Shown: positions 1-8,335, counted from the stretch's first letter. The stretch: DNA of 64,000 nucleotides from Alteromonas profundi (GCF_010500865.1 NZ_JAAAWN010000004.1:1-64000); one strand, 5' to 3'. Numbers and translations are program-made. Notes: generated by a model not told the origin, from the letters alone.

Positions 1-127
1 CTTATTATCTTCAATTGGGTATATTTCACCAGCTCAATATGAAACAGACTACTATGATAATTTAAACGAGTCAGGTAAAGTGGCCTGACTTAAACAAACT
101 GGTCTCCGATGAACTCGGGGCGATTCA
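1..127 (+). mobile_element. Right end of an IS3-family insertion sequence (partial)
   Basis: The window opens inside an insertion sequence that continues to the left. It shows the end of a transposase reading frame, then a non-coding tail closing with a terminal inverted repeat. Read on the minus strand from base 127 the end begins TGAATCGCCCCGAGTTCATC, with GGAGACC next, the style of terminus seen in IS3-family elements. The last element base is placed at 127 because the interrupted beta-protein frame runs up to 128. The other end and the target duplication lie outside the window. Family assignment is fairly secure; no named element is claimed. Confidence 0.75.
2..88 (+). CDS. IS3-family transposase OrfB, C-terminal end only
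   Basis: Twenty-eight codons ending in TGA at 86-88 give the end of an integrase-core transposase: the segment SIGYISPAQYE matches the SxxGYxSPxxYE signature at the C-terminus of IS3-family OrfB (DDE) transposases. The protein would cut and join the element ends during transposition. Only the tail is visible, so completeness and activity cannot be judged. The frame stops 39 bp before the terminal inverted repeat, normal spacing for these elements. Confidence 0.7.
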   Translation, partial: LLSSIGYISPAQYETDYYDNLNESGKVA

Positions 128-598
128 TTCTTTGAGATATTCAGGATCATTAGCATCATCAAACGCATAGCGATCTAGTCTAAGGCATACTAGTCCAGTA
201 TGAGATCCTGTTATAGTCTTTAAGCCTGCTCTGTATTCCTCATCATCCCACCTATCATAACCAATGACGGGAATGGGGTTTAATCCGTTGCTTTTCAAAG
301 ATTCATATAGATATGAAAGATGGTGTTCTCCAGTTTCCGTTCGGTCTCCAGGAGTTTGCCAATGATAAGAATCGAACATTAATGGCATACTGCTCCATAC
401 ATCTTTTATAGCTACGCTTAACTCATCAAGAAAAGTTGCTTTGGGGTGTGGGCTACCCTGATATCGTTTTAATTCTGGATTAAACTTAGGGATATCAAAC
501 AAAGGAATCATTGTTTTTTTAACAATGTCTTTTGCTTCACTTAATGCTTTAAATTCAGCGTCCTTAGCTTTTAAGATTGGGAAGTATGCTGGTGTCAT
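125..598 (-). pseudogene. Beta-family protein, C-terminally truncated by the IS insertion
   Basis: A 157-residue frame starting at ATG 598 resembles the N-terminal part of the phage-T4-type beta protein family (start MTPAYFPILKAKDAEF, then PLFDIPK and DSYHW segments). Members are usually about twice as long. Its stop TGA at 127-125 is the first three bases of the IS3-family terminal inverted repeat, so the frame was cut by the insertion and the 3' part should lie beyond the element. It starts one base after the stop of the upstream XRE-ImmA gene, so the two were probably translationally coupled. Biochemical function of the family is unknown. A start at 712 inside the upstream gene is possible but not favoured. 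Confidence 0.65.
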
Positions 599-599
599 A

Positions 600-1814
600 T
601 CAGGCCTCAATTTTTTCGGATAAAACAAAGAGTTTTCTAACAAGATTCTGCCCGACCATATCGGCGAACTGGCTGTAGTTGCCAGTTTCCTTTCGAATCC
701 TCCCTGACACAATTGCAGGATGTATTTTCAAATCTTTGGCAAATCTTTCAATTGTATCTTTACTAGGGTTATTAAAAGCATCGCTTCTACGCCAAAGAAC
801 TCGTGGTATCAAAGCTTCTGTTGCCAAACGATTCGCCTCAGCTTCCTTACGATCTTCTGAAGAAGAATCAAGGTCATCTAAAAAAGCTTCATTACTATCC
901 ACATGCTTCCATATATGAACCAACTCATGGAGCAATGTAAACCAAAAATGGTCAATTCTATCGTATCTAAGTGTTAGTCCAATAATTGGCGTACCGTCCA
1001 AATCCTTTAATGCTGCACCGTCCAATAACGTGCCTTTTAGGGCAGGTTCAATGATTACCACAATTCCCATTAGTTCAAGTTGCTCGATTGCTAACAGAGG
1101 ACCTGATTCAAATCTGCTCAATCGCGCTAATTCTTTCAGAGCACTGGTGGATAAAGCCTCTGGCATAAATTTCCCAACGTTGCTCTTTTTCTTCCTAGCC
1201 CGTTGTATAACTCTTGCCACCCATGCGTAAAGTGCATATTTAGATGTTGGAGTCTCAGCCTCACCATAGAATGTCTTTCTGAAAGATGCTGAGCCAAATT
1301 CAATACCTGAATCAGAAATAAAGCCTTTGACAATTTCCTCTACACTTTCTTTTATATTTTTATTTATGCCTTGAACCCAACCTCTTTTTGACATTTCCTT
1401 GATTGGAAATTTAGACCAATCCAATTCGTTACTCTTAGCATTATCAACGGGTGACGATGCACCGACTAAAGTTTCTGCCGATATTCCAAGCCCGATAGTG
1501 AGTGCTCTGATCATTTGCACTGTCAATGGTCTTTTTCTATTTAGTACCTCTGAAACCCTACTGCTGGTACCAAAATAAGGTATGAGATCAGCACGTTTTA
1601 AACCTTTTTCTTCCATTCGGAATTTTATAGCCTCAATAGGATCTGGGCTTTCTATCGGATATTTTGAATTTTCATAAGCTTCTAAAAGTACAGTTAATAA
1701 TTCCAATCGCTCACTTTGTATAGAATTGAGCTTTGGACATTCTGATATCAAAACCTGTACCTCATTTAGATAAGCTTCGTATTGTTCTTCTGTACGTATT
1801 ACTTTAGCTTCCAT
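600..1814 (-). CDS. XRE/HigA-type antitoxin fused to an ImmA/IrrE metallopeptidase
   Basis: The 404-residue protein has a HigA-like helix-turn-helix at about residues 50-115 (MEEKGLKRADLIPYFGTSSR, then VSEVLNRKRPLT) and an ImmA/IrrE zinc-peptidase domain with the HEXXH motif at His296-Glu297-x-x-His300 and a downstream acidic segment EDRKEAEANRLA. Such fusions act as DNA-binding regulators that may be relieved by proteolysis. It lies 12 bp after a HigB-like toxin gene and 1 bp before the beta-family gene, so it is the likely antitoxin and autoregulator of that leftward operon, binding the palindromes at 2094-2153. GC is visibly lower than in mutY nearby, which fits acquisition by transfer. 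Domain calls are firm; the antitoxin role is inferred. Confidence 0.85.
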   Translation of the reverse strand: MEAKVIRTEEQYEAYLNEVQVLISECPKLNSIQSERLELLTVLLEAYENSKYPIESPDPIEAIKFRMEEKGLKRADLIPYFGTSSRVSEVLNRKRPLTVQMIRALTIGLGISAETLVGASSPVDNAKSNELDWSKFPIKEMSKRGWVQGINKNIKESVEEIVKGFISDSGIEFGSASFRKTFYGEAETPTSKYALYAWVARVIQRARKKKSNVGKFMPEALSTSALKELARLSRFESGPLLAIEQLELMGIVVIIEPALKGTLLDGAALKDLDGTPIIGLTLRYDRIDHFWFTLLHELVHIWKHVDSNEAFLDDLDSSSEDRKEAEANRLATEALIPRVLWRRSDAFNNPSKDTIERFAKDLKIHPAIVSGRIRKETGNYSQFADMVGQNLVRKLFVLSEKIEA

Positions 1815-1826
1815 AATATTTCTAAT

Positions 1827-2081
1827 TCACTTTAAACCAGTAATAACAGCGATTCCTTGAGGGAATGCAATCTGCAAACTGACTTTTTTACTGGAGTCTT
1901 TAATTGGAAAAATAAAATGCCCCTGATCAAATTCTGTGGCATTAGGAAATTGTTCACAAACATCAGTAGGATGCTTCCAATTCGCGTCAGACAGCTCAGA
2001 AAGCCATGAACGAAGCCAGTTCCCGACAGAATCATCTGCTAGGATAGCTTTATGTAATGTATTTTTTCCTACAAGTCGCAT
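1827..2081 (-). CDS. HigB-family (RelE-like) toxin, short form
   Basis: An 84-residue protein resembling HigB-type mRNA interferases: start MRLVGKNTLHKAI, the segment ANWKHPTDVCEQFPNA matching the W(K/Q)xPxDVxxxYPxA core, then IFPIK and a final beta strand. Family toxins usually continue with a His-containing tail (THAEYDK-like); here the chain stops right after the last strand, so catalytic competence is uncertain. ATG at 2081 agrees with family N-termini; a TTG at 2087 sits 6 nt after GGGAG and could be the true start, adding two residues. First gene of the toxin, XRE-ImmA, beta-protein operon. Confidence 0.7.
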   Translation of the reverse strand: MRLVGKNTLHKAILADDSVGNWLRSWLSELSDANWKHPTDVCEQFPNATEFDQGHFIFPIKDSSKKVSLQIAFPQGIAVITGLK

Positions 2082-2093
2082 AGCCAATAAAAA

Positions 2094-2153
2094 CTCCCAA
2101 TTTGGGAGGATAATACCACCTTAAGGATAAAGATCAAGCTCCCAAATTGGGAA
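2094..2153 (-). promoter_or_regulatory. Autoregulated toxin-antitoxin promoter with paired palindromic operators
   Basis: Two near-identical palindromes, CTCCCAATTTGGGAG at 2094-2108 and TCCCAAATTGGGA at 2140-2152, are 45 bp apart centre to centre. Between them on the minus strand lies a sigma70-like promoter: TTGATC at 2137-2132, a 16-bp spacer, TATTAT at 2115-2110. The first palindrome covers the expected transcription start and the GGGAG ribosome site, the second lies just upstream of the -35. This is the usual arrangement for repression by an antitoxin, here presumably the XRE-ImmA protein. Sequence features are direct; the binding protein is inferred. Confidence 0.65.
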
Positions 2154-2212
2154 ATTCATTTATGAGAGGATATTTGGAATATACTTTAGAAATAAATAAG
2201 AACTTTAAATGC

Positions 2213-2245
2213 AAAAAAGCCCCGACCATTTCTGATCAGGGCTTC
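2213..2245 (-). terminator. Rho-independent terminator after tRNA-Phe
   Basis: On the minus strand, AAGCCCTGA pairs imperfectly with TCGGGGCTT and is followed by a run of six T. It lies just after the 3' end of tRNA-Phe and would end its transcript. Confidence 0.7.
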
Positions 2246-2253
2246 TGTATGAA

Positions 2254-2329
2254 TGGTGCCTCGACCCGGGATCGAACCAGGGACACGCGGATTTTCAATC
2301 CGCTGCTCTACCAACTGAGCTATCGAGGC
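2254..2329 (-). tRNA. tRNA-Phe (GAA)
   Basis: A 76-nt cloverleaf on the minus strand with acceptor GCCTCGA/TCGAGGC, D-arm AGCTCAGTTGGTAGAGC, anticodon stem and loop GGATTGAAAATCC with anticodon GAA, T-arm GGTTCGATCC, discriminator A and an encoded CCA at 2256-2254. It charges phenylalanine. A 38-nt exact copy of its 5' half lies upstream at 2461-2498, and accessory genes start downstream, so this tRNA is probably an integration site. Confidence 0.97.
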
Positions 2330-2460
2330 ACATAAAACTGTGCAATGTAAGCTTTAATTTTTCTTTGCAAAACTTTGCAAGCCAAATCGAAGTGCTTACT
2401 AACTTTATATCTCTTATCCTAACAGCTTAGCTTGGTAAATTCGACCGATAAAGCTTGCAC

Positions 2461-2498
2461 TTTTCAATCCGCTGCTCTACCAACTGAGCTATCGAGGC
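2461..2498 (-). repeat. 38-nt duplicate of the 5' half of tRNA-Phe
   Basis: Bases 2461-2498 match 2292-2329 exactly, from the acceptor 5' strand through the anticodon loop, then diverge on both sides. No 3' half follows, so this is not a functional tRNA. It lies between the tRNA promoter and the intact copy. It may be the remnant of an attachment site left by an element that recombined at the anticodon loop, or a decayed tandem tRNA-Phe gene. The 131 bp between the copies contain no gene. Confidence 0.85.
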
Positions 2499-2547
2499 GA
2501 AACTCGTTGCGTTAAGGCGTTAACTGCCTGTCTCGCTGTGGGTGCGT

Positions 2548-2576
2548 ATTAAACGGATTTCGGGCTAACAAGTCAA
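2548..2576 (-). promoter_or_regulatory. Probable tRNA-Phe promoter
   Basis: On the minus strand TTGACT (2576-2571) is followed after 17 bp by TTTAAT (2553-2548) and a GC-rich discriminator, as in strong stable-RNA promoters. It lies about 50 bp upstream of the truncated tRNA copy and about 220 bp upstream of the intact one, so the intact tRNA may be processed from a longer precursor. Confidence 0.5.
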
Positions 2577-2646
2577 CCGTTTTTATAGGTTTTTTTTCGC
2601 TTTCATTACCGTTTGCACATAGTTTAAACAAAAAAGCCGTTTTTGC

Positions 2647-2919
2647 TTACTTTTCAGGCGGCACATAGCCTTCTATTGTAGGTTCAACGCCATCAAATAA
2701 ATAGGCCACCATTTTTTCTTCAAGAAAAGCGCGGGCAGTAGGCTCCATCATGTTTAACTTATTTTCATTAATTAGCATGGTTTGCTTTTTCTGCCAATCT
2801 GCCCATGCTTCTTTTGAAATATTGTCAAAAATACGTTTACCTATCTCACCGGGGTAAAGCTGAAAATCCAGTCCTTCGGCATCTTTTTGAAGCCGCTGAC
2901 AAAATACTGTTCTACTCAT
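2647..2919 (-). CDS. yggX: Fe(2+)-trafficking protein YggX
   Basis: A 90-residue YggX homologue, starting [17 protein letters not shown] with the family's conserved Cys near the N-terminus and [19 protein letters not shown] in the middle. YggX is a small cytosolic protein linked to labile iron handling and protection of Fe-S clusters from oxidation. ATG 2919 is chosen because it matches family N-termini and follows a GGA-containing ribosome site; a longer frame to 2970 is unlikely. It follows mutY by about 60 bp in the same direction, the common mutY-yggX pair, which is logical because MutY carries an Fe-S cluster. Confidence 0.95.
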   Translation of the reverse strand: MSRTVFCQRLQKDAEGLDFQLYPGEIGKRIFDNISKEAWADWQKKQTMLINENKLNMMEPTARAFLEEKMVAYLFDGVEPTIEGYVPPEK

Positions 2920-2977
2920 AATTACGTCCATTACTTGTGCAACATGCTTATCTGCTGTGCTGCATACCATAATCTTA

Positions 2978-4039
2978 CTAGAGCATATGCTCTAACCGTT
3001 GAATGATTTTCTTCGTTGGTGCCGCCAAACCTACTTCTATGGGTTCATCAAACACAAACCACTGAGCGTTTGTTTCTGCCACCTGTAACCTTTGTGCAGA
3101 GTTTACCACGGCTAACACAGGGGTTATATCTAAATGAAAGTGACTAAAGGTATGACGAAACTCTGCGTGTTTTGTGAACGTCCCTGCTGCAATACCCCGC
3201 TTAGCTAACTCAGATTTTGCCGCTTTTATATCACTCGCTTCAACAAAACCGTACAAGCCTCCCCATAACCCGCTTTGTGGGCGCTGTTCTAAATAAACTT
3301 GTTTGTTAAACACAGGTACGATTAGTAAGGTTTGTTTCTCAGGAAGTGTTTTTTTTGGTTTTTTACCCGGGTACTTACTCTGCTCGCCCTGCGCATACGC
3401 AATACAATCTTGTTGTAAGGGGCATTCATCACACTTTGGCTTAGTACGGGTACATATCATGGCCCCTAAGTCCATCATCACTTGCGTGTAGTGATGGCAG
3501 CGCTGCGCAGGGGTGTTTTTCTCTGCCACGGTCCATAACGCATTTTCCACCGTCTTTTTACCGGGCCAACCGTCAATAGCGTAATAGCGCGCCAATACAC
3601 GTTTAACATTCCCGTCTAAGATGGCATGTTTTTGATGGCAAGCTATCGATAATATGGCGCCGGCCGTAGACCGTCCTATACCCGGCAGTGCTACAACATC
3701 TTCAATAGATGTGGGGAATTCTTTATTGTGAACACTGACAATCTGTTTCGCAGCTTTATGTAAATTTCGTGCGCGAGCGTAGTAGCCTAAGCCTGTCCAA
3801 TGATGCAAAACCTCATCTTGAGGCGCATTTGCTAGTGCTTCTACGTTAGGGAACGACTGCATAAAACGTTCAAAATACGGAATTACCGTGGCCACTTGGG
3901 TTTGTTGTAGCATAATTTCAGACACCCATACTTTGTATGGAGTAATATCTTGTTGCCACGGAAGATGCTTACGGCCATGTTCGTCATACCATTGAAGAAC
4001 ACGCTGGGCGAATGTAGGTGGCGTCACTGAATTAGTCAT
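2978..4039 (-). CDS. mutY: A/G-specific adenine DNA glycosylase MutY
   Basis: The 353-residue enzyme removes adenine mispaired with 8-oxoguanine or guanine in base excision repair. Visible are the helix-hairpin-helix [13 protein letters not shown], catalytic Glu41 in SEIMLQQTQ, the catalytic Asp in [11 protein letters not shown] near residue 142, the C-x6-C-x2-C-x5-C [4Fe-4S] ligands [17 protein letters not shown], and a C-terminal NUDIX-like domain from about residue 230 that reads 8-oxoG. Length is normal. It is divergent from the hydrolase-trmB-rsmC group and leads into yggX. Confidence 0.97.
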   Translation of the reverse strand: MTNSVTPPTFAQRVLQWYDEHGRKHLPWQQDITPYKVWVSEIMLQQTQVATVIPYFERFMQSFPNVEALANAPQDEVLHHWTGLGYYARARNLHKAAKQIVSVHNKEFPTSIEDVVALPGIGRSTAGAILSIACHQKHAILDGNVKRVLARYYAIDGWPGKKTVENALWTVAEKNTPAQRCHHYTQVMMDLGAMICTRTKPKCDECPLQQDCIAYAQGEQSKYPGKKPKKTLPEKQTLLIVPVFNKQVYLEQRPQSGLWGGLYGFVEASDIKAAKSELAKRGIAAGTFTKHAEFRHTFSHFHLDITPVLAVVNSAQRLQVAETNAQWFVFDEPIEVGLAAPTKKIIQRLEHML

Positions 4040-4170
4040 AAATACTACGCATTAATATCACAAGGCTAGTGTATGCCTGCAAACCCCATGAGTTGGGTTA
4101 TTAGGCTTTATTTTATCGTTAGCGCAATATGTTACCATGGCAACAATTTATTGTATTAATAGGATTGCCT

Positions 4171-4875
4171 GTGAGCGCTACGCACCCTGTTTTGTTTTTG
4201 CCCGGCACTTTATGTGACGAACGCGTGTTTCTTCCACTATGGCGACAGCTATCGATAGCTCAGCGTCGATATGTGCCTCTGCAGTGGGCATCTACGTTAG
4301 ACGACATGATGGCACTTACCGGCGATCGTGTATTAGGTGATGAGAAAGTGCATCTTGTAGGGTACTCGATGGGCGGCTTTATTGCTGCCAAATGGGCCTG
4401 TGAGCACATACACAATGTCGCCTCTATTACGCTTATTGGCTATGATGCCAGTGGTTTGTCAAAAGACGAGCTTATACGGCGCAAACAATTGGTGTCTGCC
4501 CTTACTTCAGGTAAGTTTAATCTTTCTGATGAGCACTATCTCAACAGATTTATCCACCCTAACTATCGGCATGAAGACAGCGTTTCTAATACCGTGCAGG
4601 CCATGGCTAACGATTTAGGTAAAAATACCTTGCTAGCACACACGCAAGCCACTACGCCACGGGAAAACCTGCTCCCTGCCCTTGCCAAAAGTAAGGTGCC
4701 TATTAGTATTATTGCCGCTAGCGACGATAACATTGCTCCGCTTGCCAAGCTACGCGCAATGGCCACCGCGCTACCAAGCGCCTCGCTAAACGTCATAGAA
4801 GAGTCGGGACATATGCTACCTATAGAACAACCTTGCAAGGTTGCCGCTATTATCAGCAAAACCATTGGCGCTTAA
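4171..4875 (+). CDS. Alpha/beta-fold hydrolase
   Basis: A 234-residue cytosolic hydrolase with the oxyanion segment FLPGTLCDERVF, nucleophile elbow GYSMGG, a late Asp (ASDDN) and catalytic His in ESGHMLPIEQP, a complete Ser-Asp-His triad. GTG 4171 is preferred because AGGA lies 6 nt upstream; an in-frame ATG at 4129 has no ribosome site and adds a non-conserved extension. The substrate is unknown; the overall look is that of MhpC/BioH-like esterases. It precedes trmB by about 90 bp in the same direction and is divergent from mutY. Confidence 0.75.
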   Translation: MSATHPVLFLPGTLCDERVFLPLWRQLSIAQRRYVPLQWASTLDDMMALTGDRVLGDEKVHLVGYSMGGFIAAKWACEHIHNVASITLIGYDASGLSKDELIRRKQLVSALTSGKFNLSDEHYLNRFIHPNYRHEDSVSNTVQAMANDLGKNTLLAHTQATTPRENLLPALAKSKVPISIIAASDDNIAPLAKLRAMATALPSASLNVIEESGHMLPIEQPCKVAAIISKTIGA

Positions 4876-4968
4876 AAAAACATCATTTTTATTCATTAGG
4901 GCGTTGCATATCAGGCCGCTAAGTGGATAATGCGCCACCAGTAAATTTGGGTTAGTAAGGCATTGCAA

Positions 4969-5688
4969 ATGAGGCAATTCAAAAGTCAGGCGGAAGCAGA
5001 AGCCGCTGGTGTTTACGTAAGTAAGGTAAAAAGTTTTGTTAAGCGCGAAGGCAGGCTAACGAAAGCCCAAACCCGCGCCATAGAAACCTATTGGCCAACT
5101 ATGGGGGTCGATTATCAAGATTCGCCGTTAGATTTAACCGCATGCTTTGGGCGTAGCGCCCCTGTGGTGCTTGAAATAGGCTTTGGCATGGGCAAATCTC
5201 TTGTAGAAATGGCTGCATCAGCGCCAGATAAGAACTTCTTTGGCATAGAAGTTCACCGTCCAGGCGTGGGTGCATGTTTAGCAGAAGCCGGCGAGCAATC
5301 GCTTTCTAACTTGCGTTTGATGGAACACGATGCGGTTGAAGTGCTAAAGAATATGATCCCTGACGCTAGCCTTTCTCGCCTTCAACTATTTTTCCCCGAC
5401 CCTTGGCATAAAAAGCGTCATCACAAGCGTCGTATTGTGCAAACCGAATTTGCTGAACTGGTACGCAGCAAACTTGCCATTGGCGGGCATTTTCATATGG
5501 CAACCGATTGGGAGCCCTACGCTGAACATATGGCCGATGTGATGAATGGCATTGAAGGTTACACAAGTACTGCCGAAGAGGGCAGCTATGTACCTCGCCC
5601 TGATTACCGCCCTATTACTAAGTTTGAAACTCGCGGTCAAAAGCTTGGCCACGGTGTTTGGGATCTTATATTCGAGCGTACCCAATAA
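4969..5688 (+). CDS. trmB: tRNA (guanine-N7-)-methyltransferase TrmB
   Basis: The 239-residue enzyme makes m7G46 in the variable loop of many tRNAs using SAM. Family landmarks are [15 protein letters not shown] (SAM loop), the [13 protein letters not shown] strand-helix, [18 protein letters not shown] (the PDPWxKKRHxKRR signature) and the C-terminal [15 protein letters not shown] 4969 has AAGG 8 nt upstream; the TTG two codons earlier is less likely. Its stop overlaps the rsmC start, so two RNA methylases are coupled. Confidence 0.96.
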   Translation: MRQFKSQAEAEAAGVYVSKVKSFVKREGRLTKAQTRAIETYWPTMGVDYQDSPLDLTACFGRSAPVVLEIGFGMGKSLVEMAASAPDKNFFGIEVHRPGVGACLAEAGEQSLSNLRLMEHDAVEVLKNMIPDASLSRLQLFFPDPWHKKRHHKRRIVQTEFAELVRSKLAIGGHFHMATDWEPYAEHMADVMNGIEGYTSTAEEGSYVPRPDYRPITKFETRGQKLGHGVWDLIFERTQ

Positions 5689-6770
5689 TGATTTTAACGC
5701 CGCAAAGCCAATTACTTGAACGCAATATCGGACTTTTCGATAACGGCGACTGGGTATTTATTAACCCGTCAGACGCGTACTTTCTTGACGAATTAAAACA
5801 TAAGCCTTTAACGGTAATGCACCAGTACTTCGACGTATTTGCTGAGTGTGTGAAAGTTGTTCCTGCGATTACGTTTGATAGTAGGGACATTACTGAAACT
5901 GGCTTTAGTGTTGAACAAAAAGCTGGGCTGCATACCCATTACTTCACGCCTTTTATTACCTCTGTAAAATCTCATACCGACGCTATGATTTATTTACCTA
6001 AGGCAAAAAATCACTTTTCTATGCTGCTTCGTATGGCTGCTGGATTAGTAGGTGAAGGGGGGCGAATTCATGTAGTAGGTGAAAACAAAGGTGGAATAAA
6101 AAGTGCGGCTAAGCTGATGCAACAATACGGCGCCACACAAAAAGTCGACTCTGCCCGTCATTGCAGCATTATCACTACCGAGGTATCGCAAGACCATATC
6201 GCATTTGAGCCGCACGCTTGGGTAGAGCAAGAGCGCTATGTGCTAAACGATGTCGATTGGCAAGTAGTATCTATGCCTGGCGTATTTAGCCACGGTGAAC
6301 TTGATAAAGGGACGGCGCTACTTCTTGAAAAACACACCAACATATTAAGTGGAACGGTACTGGATTTTGCTTGCGGTGCAGGCGTTATCGCAAGTTATTT
6401 AACCAAACGTTATCCCCATCTTTCCATGCAGTTATCGGATGTTAGTGCGCTGGCAATTTATTGTAGCGCTATGACGCTGGCGGCCAACCAACAAGCCGCC
6501 ACCTTGTTCGCGGCAAATGGCTTAGAAGGTATTAATAGTAAGGTTCAGCATATTGTCACCAATCCCCCTTTTCATACTGGGGTGAAAACCGACTACACGG
6601 TAACCAAACGGTTTATTCAAGATGCCAAGAAACTGCTTACTAAGCAGGGAACATTACACATGGTGGCGAACCGATTCCTTCCCTACCCGGGTTTGCTGGC
6701 CGAACATTTTCCCAGGGTGCTTACAACCGCACAAACAACTCAGTTTTCACTCTACCAAGCTGCTTTATGA
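5688..6770 (+). CDS. rsmC: 16S rRNA (guanine(1207)-N2)-methyltransferase RsmC
   Basis: The 360-residue protein carries a degenerate N-terminal methyltransferase-like domain and an active C-terminal domain with SAM motif VLDFACGAGVIASYL and the catalytic IVTNPPFHTG (NPPFH) motif near residue 290. It methylates G1207 of 16S rRNA in the small subunit. The start ATG overlaps the trmB stop as TAATG at 5686-5690, so translation is probably coupled. Length and domain order are normal. No clear terminator follows before glgA. Confidence 0.93.
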   Translation: MILTPQSQLLERNIGLFDNGDWVFINPSDAYFLDELKHKPLTVMHQYFDVFAECVKVVPAITFDSRDITETGFSVEQKAGLHTHYFTPFITSVKSHTDAMIYLPKAKNHFSMLLRMAAGLVGEGGRIHVVGENKGGIKSAAKLMQQYGATQKVDSARHCSIITTEVSQDHIAFEPHAWVEQERYVLNDVDWQVVSMPGVFSHGELDKGTALLLEKHTNILSGTVLDFACGAGVIASYLTKRYPHLSMQLSDVSALAIYCSAMTLAANQQAATLFAANGLEGINSKVQHIVTNPPFHTGVKTDYTVTKRFIQDAKKLLTKQGTLHMVANRFLPYPGLLAEHFPRVLTTAQTTQFSLYQAAL

Positions 6771-6910
6771 TGGTACTTTTTAACTAAAAAGTGCTAACGT
6801 AATACTCTGCTTTAAGCGTGTGGGTCATAGTTATGGCTCACCGCGTAATAATTCCCGCGTGACGTTTAAGGGCTAACATGCGCCTAAGTCACACACACGA
6901 GGTTTTTGGC

Positions 6911-8332
6911 GTGAAAATAGTATTTGCGATATCAGAAGTAGAAGAGCTGGTTAAAACAGGTGGATTGGCAGATGTAGGCAAGGCGCTTCCCCTAGCCTTA
7001 AACAAAGCGGGCGAAGACGTCGCGATTGTTATGCCCTATTACAAAGAGTTGGCCGAAACCTACAACCTTTCCACTGCGTGCGACACGCAAATATTGTTTT
7101 GTGAAGGGAAAGTGTACCACTTTGATATTCGCATGATGGACTGGCACAGTATAAATGTTTACTTCGTCGACTACCCTGATTACTTCATGCGCGATGGACT
7201 TTATTCTAACGCTTACGAAGCCTATGCCGATAACGGGGAACGATTTAGCTTTTTTAGCGGTGCGGTACTACAAACCTTAAAAGCGCTTTCTCTAGTGCCC
7301 GATGTTATTCACTGTCACGACTGGCATACTGCTGTACTGCCCTACTTGTTAAGCCATGATCAAGGCGGTTTCTTTGAACGTACTCGTTCAGTATTTACTA
7401 TTCATAACGCTGCATTTCAAGGCGTGCACCAAATACAGCAAATTCCATTTTTACGCCACCATCCCAATATCCAGTCTCAGGTGCATGGCGGTTATATAAA
7501 TATGCTGCAAATGGGTATTGAGTTTGCCACTAAAGTGACAACCGTAAGCCCCAATTATGCCCAAGAGTTACTTACCGACTTAGGTAGCCATGGATTGCAC
7601 GAGCGTTTAGTTAAACGCCAAGCTGATTTATCGGGCATATTAAATGGGTGCGACTATACGCAATGGAACCCAGCTACCGATAGCTTCCTGCCCGCCAACT
7701 ATGACGCAGACAATTTGCATGCTAAGCAAACTTGTAAACAAGGGTTGCAAAAAAAAGCGGGGCTTCCAGTAAATACCACCGTGCCATTAATTGGTATGGT
7801 GTGCCGCCTTACCGATCAAAAAGGGTTCGGCTATATATTGCCTATCCTTGATGATTTAGCTAAGCATAATGTTCAAATTGTTATTGTTGGTACGGGCGAT
7901 CCTAAAGTGTGCATGGACTTAGACGAATTTGCCCAACAGCACCCCAACCAATTCAACTTTATTAATGGGTTTAGTACCGAATATGCCCATCTCGTAGAAG
8001 CTGGCGCCGATTTTTTCCTCATGCCCTCTCAGTTTGAGCCCTGTGGTCTTAATCAAATGTACAGCTTAGCCTACGGCACTATCCCAATTGTGCGCGCGGT
8101 AGGCGGCCTAAAAGATACCGTAGTAGATAACACCCATAGTGACGCCGCTACAGGCTTTATGTTTACATCTCCTACACCCGAAGCATTGCTTACTTGTATT
8201 CGTCGCGCCCTATTATTTTATTACGAGCACCCTAACGAATTTAGAGCAATGCAAAAGCGCGGTATGCACACCCGTTTTACTTGGCAAGCCGCTGCCGAGC
8301 AATATCTTTCCCTTTATCAGTCTGCCGTGTAG
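6911..8332 (+). CDS. glgA: Glycogen synthase (ADP-glucose, GT5)
   Basis: The 473-residue enzyme extends alpha-1,4-glucan chains from ADP-glucose. N-terminal signature EELVKTGGLADVGKALPLAL contains the KTGGL substrate loop; HDWHTAVLPYLL and VFTIHNAAFQG are typical GT5 segments; the C-terminal half has MPSQFEPCGLNQMYSLAYG and the VRAVGGLKDTV nucleotide-binding loop. GTG 6911 matches family N-termini and has GAGG 8 nt upstream; ATG 6878 with AAGGG is an alternative that adds 11 residues. No glgB, glgC or glgP lies nearby, so the other glycogen genes must be elsewhere. Confidence 0.93.
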   Translation: MKIVFAISEVEELVKTGGLADVGKALPLALNKAGEDVAIVMPYYKELAETYNLSTACDTQILFCEGKVYHFDIRMMDWHSINVYFVDYPDYFMRDGLYSNAYEAYADNGERFSFFSGAVLQTLKALSLVPDVIHCHDWHTAVLPYLLSHDQGGFFERTRSVFTIHNAAFQGVHQIQQIPFLRHHPNIQSQVHGGYINMLQMGIEFATKVTTVSPNYAQELLTDLGSHGLHERLVKRQADLSGILNGCDYTQWNPATDSFLPANYDADNLHAKQTCKQGLQKKAGLPVNTTVPLIGMVCRLTDQKGFGYILPILDDLAKHNVQIVIVGTGDPKVCMDLDEFAQQHPNQFNFINGFSTEYAHLVEAGADFFLMPSQFEPCGLNQMYSLAYGTIPIVRAVGGLKDTVVDNTHSDAATGFMFTSPTPEALLTCIRRALLFYYEHPNEFRAMQKRGMHTRFTWQAAAEQYLSLYQSAV

Positions 8333-8335
8333 ACA

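Noticed and set aside
2461..2498. A second tRNA-Phe gene
   Set aside because: Only the 5' half is present; no 3' anticodon strand, T-arm or CCA follows, so it cannot fold into a tRNA.
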